A stretch of 64,000 nucleotides of DNA from Thunnus maccoyii (Eukaryota; Chordata; Actinopteri; Scombriformes; Scombridae): the NCBI RefSeq assembly GCF_910596095.1, contig NC_056540.1, positions 15,340,501-15,404,500 of the forward strand, in the 5' to 3' direction. The translations under genes were made by a program, and so were the position numbers. Positions within the stretch are counted from its first letter, which is position 1. The number at the start of each line of letters is the position of its first letter. Positions 47,501 to 58,290 of the stretch are shown in pieces. Below the pieces are notes generated by a model, which made no database searches, was not told the origin of the DNA, and saw only the letters and a list, made by a program, of their open reading frames with translations.

Positions 47501-50067
47501 TGAGGTGGTCAGAGTTTCCAACAGTTTCCAACTCTGTCTGTAGGTTCAGATAGTTTGAATGGTTTGGAGATATTTGCGTAGCCAGTACACAAGGATTGTG
47601 AACAATTTTAATAAAACAAATTGCAATAAAATACACTTACAACAGTCAACTGTCTCCACATAAATAGAAGGAAACTGTTCAAATTGTGGTCTGTGGATAA
47701 TTTTGAATTACCACATCTTTCTACTTGGAAAAAGATGTTGCTTTTGAGTCTTTGAAGCATTATTTTTTGTCGCTTTGCACACCACAAACCAAATCCCACT
47801 GCAGAAGGGTGGGCTAGACTTAATATTTCCAAAGTCCTGACAGTCTGAATGGACTTCAGGTAGAATTCCAGGTGAAAGGAAAAGCAAGAGCAATTACAGT
47901 TTTGGGAATACCATTTACTCCTTTCCAAATTGGAAAGAGAAAGAATGAAGGGTGGAAAATGCAGGAAATGATGGGAGATGAAAAGACAGGGAGAGCTGGG
48001 TCTTCTCATTTAAAGGGAGAAAGACAACCACCAGACAGGACAGCACCACCCATGAACAACCTCACCACGGAAAATGGTGATTTCATACAAACAGCTTGTG
48101 TACAGTAGCTGTGTGCATTGCCGCTGATGTTTTCTTTGAAGCGTTTGTGCCACCTAGACATGTTTGTTCAACGTCTAAACCTTGTTTTCTCTGTCCACAG
48201 ATGCTGACATAGCCAAGATGGACACCATCAATGCTTTGGACTCCTCTTCACCCACAAAGAAGAGAGTCAGGAAACCTCGGGCCAAAGCGCCGGCAAAAAC
48301 TGACACTCTCGTTAAACAGAATAATGAGACGGTTGAAAAGAATGGGGAGGTGGAGGAGAAAGCTGCGAAAGAGACACCAAAAACAGATAAACTCAAGAAG
48401 AGCTGGCCAAAAAAGACATCACCTGTGGATTCCTCCGCTACCCCGAGCCAAGAGCAAAACCTGAACACTGCAGAGGAAAGAGCAGCAATGTCCACTCTCT
48501 CTCCGTCAAAGAAAGAGAAAAGGAAAGTTGTGACTCCCAGTGAGGAAAAAACTGATGAGACAACGTCTGAGCCCAAGAAGAAGAAGAAGAAAAAGGAAAA
48601 GGAGGCATCTGAAAACAAAGTGGAAGAGAATCTAAATGAGACTGGGGAAGATGGAAAAGAAAAAGACAGCAAGAAGGAGAAGAAAAAGAAGAATGAAGTC
48701 ATTGAGGCAGAGGAGAAGAAAAAGAAGACAAATAAAGATAACAAGAAGACTGACACTCAAGAAGAAATGATAAAAAAGAACGATATTAAGGAAATTTCAG
48801 AGCCAATAGTAAAAGAAAAGAAATCCAAGAAGAAGAAAAAGGAGACAGCTGATAGTGAGGAGATTTTAGAGCCAATATTGGAAGAAAAGAAAGAAAAGAA
48901 GAAGAAAAAGGAGACGGCTGATAGTGAGGAGATTTTAGAGCCAATATTGGAAGAAAAGAAAGAAAAGAAGAAGAAAAAGGAGACGGCTGATAGTGAGGAG
49001 ATTTTAGAGCCAATATTGGAAGAAAAGAAGAAGAAAAAGGAGACAGCTGATAGTGAGGAGATTTTAGAGCCAATATCGGAAGAAAAGAAAGAAAAGAAGA
49101 AGAAAAAGGAGGCAGCTGATACTGTGGAAAACTCAGAGCAGACAGCTGAAGAAAAGAAAGCAAAGAAGAAGAAAAAGCTCATTAATAGTTTGGAAAATCC
49201 AGAACAAGCAGTTGAAGAAGAGAAAGAAAATTCAGAGCAGATAGTTGATGAAAAGAAAGCAAAGAAGATGACAGAAATGGCTGATAGTGAGGAAAATCCA
49301 GAGACAATTTCAAAAGAAAAGAAAGCAAAGAAAAAGAAGAAAAAGGAGAATCCTGATGAAGAGAATTCTGAGCAGATAGTTGAAGAAAAGAAAATTAAGA
49401 AAAAAAAGGACAAAGCGGAACATAATGAGGAGATGTCGGAGCAGATAGTTGAAGAAAAGAAAATTAAGAAAAAAAAGGACAAAGCTGAACATAATGAGGA
49501 GATGTCGGAGCAGATAGTTGAAGAAAAGAAAATTAAGAAAAAAAAGGACAAAGCGGAACATAATGAGGAGATGTCGGAGCAGATAGTTGAAGAAAATACA
49601 ACAATGACAAAGGAAATGCCGGAGCAGGTTACCGAAGTAAAGAAGAAAAAGAAAAAGGCGTTATACAATTCAGCTGACTCAGAGCAACTACCTCCATCCA
49701 CCCCTGAGACACCGAGTACTCCAACAGAGAAGAAGAAAAGTGAGTAGATAAAATCATGACGAATTACGGGTTTCGTAATCTTGGATTCACTTTTTACATT
49801 TTTCATTTCCACAGAAAAAAGCAAATTGAGACCGGCTGAGATCCCAGAAACACCTTCAGTTTCTGTCCAAGATGACACCGCAACACAAACACCGTCAAAT
49901 GACACCCAGAAACAGGTATCACAGTGCTGTAATCTGCTCCAGAAAACAAAAAGTTGTCAAATAAGAATAAGATGTGATGATTTTTGAGTTGCTCAGATCA
50001 CTTCATTCACTGATTTTTCTATAATTTTTCACAGAAAAGGAAATCTTTGAAGATCTCAGAGTCGTGA
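44434..50067 (+). CDS. tcof1: Treacle ribosome biogenesis factor 1
   Basis: Twelve coding exons: 44,434-44,541; 45,688-45,740; 45,819-45,874; 46,068-46,144; 46,278-46,451; 46,604-46,768; 46,853-46,982; 47,082-47,146; 47,266-47,422; 48,201-49,739; 49,815-49,915; 50,035-50,067. All phases close, giving about 885 residues. Treacle is a nucleolar scaffold for RNA polymerase I transcription and rRNA processing. Residues 7-32 form a LisH domain (ELIQLIHRHLKEHGFHSAAD), followed by the conserved SASLLEIYSSWL. Exons 4-9 each encode a low-complexity unit with acidic Ser clusters (SSSDSEE, SSDSDSS) that fit casein kinase 2 sites, and Lys/Pro/Ala-rich linkers. Exon 10 is a 513-residue Lys/Glu block with 23-residue repeats. 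The C-terminus KRKSLKISES is a nuclear/nucleolar signal type. AATAAA lies 28 bases after the stop (50,095-50,100). Confidence 0.9.
44553..44592. repeat. (CA)n/(TA)n microsatellite in tcof1 intron 1
   Basis: About 16 CA units followed by a short TA run, starting 12 bases after the exon 1 donor. Confidence 0.9.
47440..47471. repeat. (GA)n(CA)n microsatellite in tcof1 intron 9
   Basis: About ten GA units then about five CA units, just after the exon 9 donor. Confidence 0.85.
48830..49600 (+). repeat. 69-base coding tandem repeat in tcof1 exon 10
   Basis: Two families of 69-base (23-residue) units. The first (ETADSEEILEPILEEKKEKK and variants) occurs about four times at about 48,840-49,110, one copy shortened. 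The second (DKAEHNEEMSEQIVEEKKIK) occurs three times at about 49,400-49,600. Intermediate units between them have the same period. Lengths are multiples of three, so the frame is kept. Confidence 0.9.
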
Positions 50068-50100
50068 AGCTGCTGCTTCCCTGCTGAGCCATAGAATAAA

Positions 50101-50955
50101 GGCAACAAATCCTATTTCTAATCATATATTAATGGTTAGAAAGATCACTGAAAGCTGTTAAGAGAAATGGACATTTTTAAAAATCTATTTTGGTACATTT
50201 TTACATTTGTATCTTTTTCATTTGTTTTATGTGTTTACCCACTAAGCGTGTTATACCGCCGCTGTCTTTTACTTAATGTTTTATATGTTAATTGTCATTT
50301 TAATGGTTTGAATACAGTATATAAAAGGGATTATGACTGATTTTTTGATGGAATGGATGATCCCTCGATGATATTTGTTTTCAAAGTGAAATTCAGTCAT
50401 TGAATGGAGAGATGTCTCCTTTAAGCACATTCTCGTTCAGTCTCAGGAATTTCTCCCATGATGGTCCTCAATCTTAATTTGTTATCTATATACATTTATT
50501 AACCCAGCATGAAAGATAAAGACTTGTTAAAGAAAAGAAAAGGCTACATCGCAACATTTTTTGTCCAGTTTTTTTATTTATTCAAAAATAATGTGGAAAA
50601 AATTGCCTATTTTGGTGTTGGTCTGTGAAGAGCATGTTTCAAACTAACTTTTTTACATGTTTGATATGACTTTCATACATGCATTGTACAATATGCTTTT
50701 AATACAAATTAAACTTGATAGTTTTGTAAATCCTCTGGTTTACCTGAAGTCTGTTATCATGGACAGAGATAGATTCATACCCGTGTGATAATAAGGACGT
50801 GTCTCTGCCAGGTGTGTCCGCTAGATGGCGCTGCAGCATCTGGGGGAGGTCAGACTAAAAACACTGAAGAAGAACTTAATTTTGTGTTTTGCACATATGG
50901 GAACCAAATGTGACGTTACAGTAATATCTTCCTCAGTGAAAGTAGTGTTGAATAG
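50101..50955. other. tcof1 3' flank and tcof1-tmco6 interval
   Basis: AT-rich 3' flank with no exon. It ends at the inverted-repeat element that reaches tmco6. Confidence 0.45.
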
Positions 50956-51415
50956 TTTGAACCACTGACTGTATATAAAGTCCCGCCCCCTCCATATTAG
51001 CGGATTGGACATGAGCCAATCTAAAAAAGAAAAGTACATGTAAAATATTTTTTTCCAAAGATGTTATTGTCATTTTAGGTAGTTCTTATCACGCTGATGT
51101 TTGTTCAAGTGCTCATTTTTTCTGATAAGTGTGTTTTTAATGAGTTAATTTACGAAATAAAATGGGATCTGACGTCATGATTGACAGCTGTGACAGCCAC
51201 TCTCAAACCTCCGTCAGGCGCATAGACGTATGGCGTCAGGCCCGACTCTACTGCGCAGACTCTGGCTCCAAAGGACGTTAGAGGCAAGATGGCAGTTCCC
51301 GGAAAGGAGATGTTTTGGCGTCACTTTTCAAATATGTAGACTCCTCTCTCACATTTGCATTGCGGTAGGAAGTGGAGACGCTTCGCCCGTATTTATATAC
51401 AGTTAATGGTTTGAA
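50956..51415. mobile_element. MITE reaching the tmco6 start
   Basis: Facing ends of about 21 bases: GAACCACTGACTGTATATAA at about 50,959 and TTATATACAGTTAATGGTTT at about 51,393. The inside has GACGTCATGATTGACAGCTG, AAGATGGCAGTTCCCGG and a TTTGCATTGCGGTAGGAAG segment, features of a short non-autonomous element widespread in teleosts. Its right end lies about 15 bases before the tmco6 ATG. Confidence 0.7.
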
Positions 51416-51429
51416 TACAGAAGAACCAA

Positions 51430-54400
51430 ATGTGGAGGTTGAACAAAGTTCGCCATAAAGTTGGTCGACAAGGCGGCAGCTTGGAGGAGATCAGGTTAAA
51501 GAGGCGAGAGCACGAAAAAGGTGAGGGGTCGTCGAAACTGTGTTTACCGTTAACCAGTCAACGTGATATCAGTTAACGCTACTCTACGCTTAAATGATGT
51601 TGGCTAGTTAGCGTTAGTTTATGTGATGTTGAAGCGAGGCTGTAACAGCTAACGTTAGTTTCAATACTAACAAAGCTAGCTGTTATGGTTGGTAGAAGAA
51701 GTCGGCAAGTTTACACTACATCTTTTTTACTGACTCTAAGGTATTCAGGCACAACTAACAGACGTTTGCAGGTGACTGTTTAGCGTTACGCTAGATTATT
51801 ACGACAGTTAATTAACGCTGGATCACTTTTGTTAAAGTCAGCTAAGCTAACTAGGTAGCGTTAAGTAGCTGTAACGTACAAAGTTAACGCTACGTTACCA
51901 GTGTCACATCTTTGCACTTGCTATATCGGTTAAACCCATCTAACCAGCTATATACATAAAGGTTTCTGTCAATCAACAGGCAAGAAGTTAATAACGAGAT
52001 GGGCGATGTTGACAATTAAATATCCATCGCAATATATTTTATTTAATGCAAAGCATACTAATAACTTGTGTAACATTAGCACATTTCATACAAAGATTGC
52101 ATATACTGTGACGAGATTTTGTGTAAATTATGACTGTTGGTAACGTTTCCTTGAACAATAGTTAATATAGAGGTCGTGATATAACTAATCTCTGAGAAAT
52201 TAAACAATTAAATAGCTAGTAGCTAATGTAGATACAGTGGCAAATCATGGGGCCATTTAAGCTCATTTCCCTTGGCTGGTACAAAGTGTATCTGTCAACA
52301 CAATATTCGTATAATAATATATAGCAGAGCAACAACTGGTCGATGAATAAATGAAATGATCAACTGAAAATTAATTGGCAACCATTTTGATAATCATTTA
52401 AGTCCTTTTTTAAGCATAAATGTGAAGCACTCTGGTTCCAGCTTCCCCAAGACCAGATCAGTGGTTTGTATATAGTCATCTTTACACTGGCTGGCTAAGT
52501 GTAGCAGGCCGCGGCTGCTGTCTGAAACAGAGGATTGTGTGATATTTGTAAATGTTCTGCTGTAGCACTGAGACAGGCCCGCAGAGACAGACAGCTGGTG
52601 AGCAAGAGACTTCTGCTGAATGAAGATGAGGAGCAGCAAGAAGTCACCATGGATACTGACCCAGGAGAACAGGTAAGTGGCAAATACTGTTGTGGAAAAT
52701 GTGTTGTCAGGTGCAGTAAAACAAAGGATTGTTCCGTCTGAGCCTGTTCTTCATTTCCGCAGGATGTGGTCAGTTTGTTCCACAAACTTCAACACTGCGG
52801 GCCTGAGAAGGAGGCCCACCTGAAAGCCTTGAGTAAATCTCTCCGTGACCCATCAGCACAGCTCACCTTCATCAAGTATGGTGGTAACTTTTGTCACCAC
52901 ATGAAATGAGTTAAAATTATTTTATAGCCATGTTTTATCTGTAATGCATCATGTCTGTATGTGTATCTGCTTTCCCTCAAGGCAGGAGAATAGTATGCAT
53001 CTGCTAGTTGGTCTCCTCACCGGTACTAATGCTCAGTGCCGTCTGCAGGCTGTTCGGTGCCTTCACGAGCTGTCTCACTCTCCTCACCCCAACGTGACCC
53101 CAGCCTGTCTGCCTGCCACCCCCTACCTGCTTACCTATCTGTCTGGACAGAGCACCAAGTTTACTGTTAGTACTCATTCATACCAGGTGGCATGTAATAA
53201 GACACAATCGTTCATCAGGTTTTTGACTGTTTGTGTCTGTGTGTTTACACAGGAGCTGTGTCTCTACACACTCGGTAACTTATGCCCAGACAGTGATGTT
53301 GTAAAAGAGAAACTTCTGGCCCAGGGAATCATACCCGCTCTGGCCACCTGTATAGAGGTAAACTAACAAGATTCATGAACATGACAGCAGCTCAACATAG
53401 TCACACTTGTGCTAGATGACAGCAAGTCATTGGTAGAATTTTTGTAAATAAACAAGATCACAATTTAAGGGATTTCTCACATTTACATTTTAGTAAAATG
53501 TAGAAATGTTAACATGTCTGTGTTTGTCTGTTTGTCCAGAACCAGAGACATAATCTAGCAGTGGTGGAAGCTGTGGGGTTCACCCTGTCTCAGCTGCTCC
53601 AGGCCAAAGATGCAGCAGAGAAAATAATCCCGTAAGCATGCCGGTTCATCTCTCCATTTTTTTTTATACATGGTACCTGCAATAGTCGGTTCATGTTGGT
53701 TGTATAATGCTCTCCCTCTCTGTCTGCAGGATGGTCCTGGCCTCTAGCTTACCTTCACATTTGTTATCAGTCCTGACTCCTGACCCAAAGTTCTCCTTGG
53801 GGCCTGCCATTGAGTGTGCGTGGTGTCTGCACTACCTCACATGCAGGTGAGAGCTGTACAATATTCTCAGCAAGAGTCAACAGTCTGTTATTTACTCAAT
53901 TGACACTACATGTAATTGTTTCAGAAACAGTGTAATTTTACTGATCATAATAATAATGTTCTGTCTCCTCTCTGCCTTTATCTTACTGAAAGCAACATGG
54001 ATAACAGAGCGCTGTTGGCATACGGGGCCCTCTTACAGTGCAGTTCCTTGTTAGTGTCACTAGGTGGTGCTGTGGCTAAAGGAGACAAAGAAGAAGGAAT
54101 GGAGTTGGTAAGGAAATGAATGGATCACATACAACTTTCTTAATGTTTGTTGCTTTTTAAGGCTCTTGTTTTTTTTATCCAACAAACTTTGACAAAAAAT
54201 ATGTGAGAATTATGATGTATTTTTGGTTGTTTGTTGTTGTTTAGAAGAGTTTTTAAAATGTAATCAGCTTACAACTTGCATCACCTCATCAAGTTTTACA
54301 AAAGATGACTAAATATTCTGTTATGTGATCTAAAGGAATTTCAAGTATCTAAGAAGTAATTTTCATACTGAAGCATCAAAAACCATGCCTATGAAAATCA

Positions 54401-56191
54401 GCCACAATGTAAAGTAGACACCATTTGTAATATTTTTGTAGAAGTTTGTTTGTCTTTTAACTGTCATGTAACACAAAGATTTTTGTTGTGTTCTTCTACT
54501 CCAGCTTGTCTGTCCTCTGCTGAGGTGTGTGGGAAATCTCCTGTCCTCCTGCCCAGTTGAAGACCTGAGCGCTCAAGTGAGAGACGGTCGTCTCGTGGTT
54601 GCTTTGTGTGCACTTCTTCAGGCTTACTTCAAGACTCGACCAGCCTTGGCCAGAGAGAGCGCCTGGGTCCTCAACAACCTCACAGGTTAGACCCGTCTGT
54701 TCCAGTCACCTTTGAGCTCCGCTGAATCTCAAACACACATACTTCTGCAATGATTATGGTGTTTACATTTTGTTAATTTGAAATAGGATTTACATTATAT
54801 GTACTCAGCAGGACAGTTTGGGTTCAGGGCCATGTCATACCAGCAACATTAAGGTATTATTAGGCACATGCAAGTATGGCTGTACACTTTATCAAATCCA
54901 AACAGTTTAGCTTGGATTCTATTTTAATAATATATACACCCCATTTAAATACTAAATAAAATGAATGTGGGTGGCTTTACATGTTTTACCTGTTATAGGC
55001 CTTCTGTGGTACACTTGGAAATTAAAGAACATGTCTTAATATAATTCAGAACATGTCTTCTAAAGATTTCATTCTCAGTGTCATTATTGTCATTAGTTAG
55101 GGTATGGAGATCTTGCTGCTTGGCCATAAAGTTACTGAAAATGTTCTCCCTACTATACTTTTCTGAAACATACCTGGTGCCAGATTTATGTATGCACTGT
55201 TTGTTAAAACGCCAGTGTTGTCTATTGTGGGCAAATGAAATTGGGGGGACGATGTGGCTTTATCCTTCTGTATTATGAATCTAGAATTTACACTTGAGCG
55301 TTGATGTATTTGTCAGGACTTTCTGTATTTAATGTCATTATTCACATGTATTTTCTGTCTTTCTGCTTCAGCTCACTCCGTTGCATTCTGCTCTGCTCTG
55401 CTGATTCTCAACTTGGTCCCTGGACTGATCCAGCTTCTGCCTTTTTCTCAAGGCATCAATACGATGGTCAGTGCAAGCTAAAGCTAAACTGTAATAAGAT
55501 TGCTTTTATAATATACATCACTGTCATCGTGAAACATAATGATCAGCGATGTGTTTGTTCTGCTGTTTCCTTAATTTCTTTCACACCTCCGCAATCTTAC
55601 ACTCCCATCTCACCCTGCTGTCATGTGTTCAGATCCTGAGGGTTCTGGCAAATATTGCCTATAAGAAAAAGGAGTTCTGTGTCCAGCTGGCCCAGCTTGG
55701 ATTGCTGTCTGCACTCTGTGCCACACTTAAAATGGCCGACCAAGAGATGGTGACCCTGAGTCTTGATGTTCTGTTCATGCTGGTAGTTAGTAGTACACAG
55801 GTAAGCAAAGCCACATAAATGACTGAAAACAAACTAGATGATGATGAGTTTTTACTAAGCTACTGTGTTTTACTAAGCTATATGCTGTTATTACAACTTT
55901 TCTCAGTGTTGTCTCATAGATGATGAGTAATTGTTTCCCCTCAGGTTGCAGAGGAGTTTGTCAGGCAAGGCGGGCTTTCACTGTTAGAAGCTATTCAGTA
56001 CAACAGTGAAGGAGAGATGAGGCGAAGGGCAACATACCTCCTAGAGCACCACCTACAGTCCCACTCATCATACTGCTCTGTAAAGACTTTTGTTCAATAT
56101 GTTTTCTTTGTAGAATTTGCACTAATCCAGAATTCAAAAATTTGTAACATTATCTTTTGTGTTGCAGGTGGAAAACATCCCATGTTCCTGA
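51430..56191 (+). CDS. tmco6: Transmembrane and coiled-coil domain protein 6
   Basis: Thirteen coding exons: 51,430-51,520; 52,566-52,672; 52,763-52,875; 52,982-53,165; 53,253-53,357; 53,540-53,631; 53,730-53,846; 53,993-54,107; 54,505-54,685; 55,372-55,466; 55,633-55,800; 55,945-56,079; 56,168-56,191. All phases close, giving about 508 residues (human protein about 493). The basic N-terminus (MWRLNKVRHKVGRQGG, then LKRREHEKALRQARRDRQLV) resembles an importin-beta-binding segment. The rest is a run of helical armadillo-type repeats (RCLHELSHS, CLYTLGNLCPD, ARESAWVLNNLT, VLANIAYKKKEF). The hydrophobic stretch FCSALLILNLVPGLIQLLPF gave the family its membrane label, but it also fits an armadillo helix. 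Cell role is poorly known; karyopherin-like structure is an inference. AATAAA lies at 56,992-56,997. Confidence 0.9.
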
Positions 56192-56383
56192 ACTAACGGG
56201 AGAGCATCAAATTCAAATCTATGGGAGACAGTGTGTCATTAAACACCAACATCATGAGGACACACCTGAGAATAGAGTGGCCTACTACTGCTTCTATACA
56301 TTCATGCAATCAGTGAAAAATGCGGCCAGACAGATACCGTTTTTTTATATTTAAAGTTGTTTTTAAGAACTTTAAATGTCCAT

Positions 56384-56520
56384 CCATCCATTTGCTGCTG
56401 CTTATCTGGGGCCGGGTTGTGGTGGTGGTGGTCGTCTTCCAGCTCCTGCTGCTTGATCCCAAGGCGTTCCGACAGCATGTTGTGGGGTCGACTCTGAGAT
56501 CTACCAATTGGTTGTGCCTG
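56384..56520. repeat. Dispersed repeat fragment in tmco6 3' region
   Basis: CATCCATCCATTTGCTGCTGC, then CTTATCTGGGGCCGGG and GATCCCAAGGCGTTCC, match a fish repeat end I know with CATCCATCCATTTTCTACCG-type sequence, probably a LINE 3' part. It lies within the likely tmco6 3' untranslated region. Confidence 0.55.
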
Positions 56521-57000
56521 GAAAACTTCCAAATATGATCTGTTTTAATATGCACTGATTATCAGTGTTGTTACCAATGGTATTGTAATATCTGTAAAGA
56601 TGAAATATTTTTTTAATGCCTGAGACTCAATACTTCTAGTCATGCACTCATTCATAAACTTTTGCATTGTATTGAATCCATAATAGTATTTATATCCAGA
56701 ATAGATCTGATGTTTTGTTTTGGTTTTTTCTGTTGCATTTTGAGTCACTATCATTTGAGAGGCTGAAGACAGATTGTTTTTGCACATCGAGGTTTCTCAT
56801 CTGACATCTTCTGTATGTACAACTGCAGGTTTATATGAAAACTTACTGTAAATATCTACAATATTTACAGTAAATATGGGTGATGCAAAAACACCCTTTC
56901 TTGGTTTTGTGATGATGACGGCTCTTAGAACTATCATGTGTTTTACTGCCAATGGTCTATGCCTTTAATGCTTATACATTCATTATAAATTAATAAATAT

Positions 57001-58220
57001 GAGAATCACTACTGAACACTACTGTGTTGTTTGGTTTGGTTATTGTTTTTGATATTGACCACATTCTAGTATCTTTATAAAATACAGTATATCAGAAAGG
57101 AAAGATAAAAGTTCAGGATGTATTTTAATTATTGTGTGTTTGTATAATGCCTTGTAAGAGATCACTGGTGCATTACATATTGATCTTTTTTATGAACCCT
57201 GTGAGACTGTAAGGGAGGGAAGAATAAAAAATTAAAAGGATAGCTGCGGTGAAAATACCCTGGTTTAATAAGAATAGTAACAATTAATAATTATCACGGT
57301 AATAATAATCACAATTAAGGTCATTGCTCCAGATCAGTTTTTTTGCAACATCTGTTACAGTTATTCCTGCTGTTGCTCTGCTCAAACATGCATCCAATGG
57401 CAGCAGTTCAAAGGGTGTGATGATAACTACCTTTAAACCTCAGGAAAATTAATCTGATAATCATAAACATTTTGATCAAGCCAGTAGGAGGACAAATGTT
57501 TGTCCTAAATAACGAAAAAAGATAGGTCCAATTTCAAATTTCATAAAAAGTTTAATAATCTAGCTGTGTGTTTTCATAATTCAACCCAGAAAGAAAAGGT
57601 TAATGATCAGAGAACAAAGCCATATGTTTTGCTCTTATGCTTTTTGCCTTCAAGAATTTTTTTTTTTTAATTTTAAATCTCACGTTATTTTCCCACAGGG
57701 CACCAACTCATTTCAATAGAGATGTCTTTCACCTTATTTAACTGTTCTTATTAACTTTTGACATTGTGCTTCATGATGATGGAGAAACAGTCTTCTAGTC
57801 TGTGGATTTACACTCTCTTCAGGATGTCTATTTCTCTTTGTGAGTGAGCCAACATTGTACTGAGCTTCAGCCTGCATCTCACAAACTGCTCAGCTCCTCC
57901 CCGTAATGAAAAAAAAAGCAAAAGTCTCAAATTTCCCCACTTCCTTTCCACCCACAACATTCCCTACCCGTTATCATTCACACTGCTCCTCTGTCCTCTG
58001 CATGAAAAACTAAAACAAGGTGGGTCCCTTCATGTTTTTATATCCCTGCGTTCTTTGAGACTGCTTTTACAATCTTGCATGCAGATATCGAAGGCATTCT
58101 GCTGCGCCACAACTATTCAAGTCTAATCCAACTTGCATTGTAGACTTGCGAAACACAATCTGTGCTGTCGAGTGGAGAGTATACATCTGGTTCAATTAAT
58201 TATTCTTCTCTCCCTCCACA
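57001..58220. other. tmco6 to MS4A-like interval
   Basis: No coding exon. A possible untranslated first exon of the MS4A-like gene could end at 58,020 (AACAAG/GTGGGT), ahead of the acceptor at 58,220-58,221. Confidence 0.35.
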
Positions 58221-58290
58221 GCCAAACACACTGTATAGTTTCCTGGCAGTGGAGGATACCGAGTCAACAACTAGCGAGAGAAAAAAAGGA

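Noticed and set aside
47262-48009. Minus-strand frames in tcof1 intron 9
   Set aside because: Intron sequence including a microsatellite; no coding signal of its own.
48175-49905. Long Phe/Ser-rich minus-strand open frames opposite tcof1 exon 10
   Set aside because: They are antisense shadows of a Lys/Glu-rich exon; the sense exon joins in phase with its neighbours.
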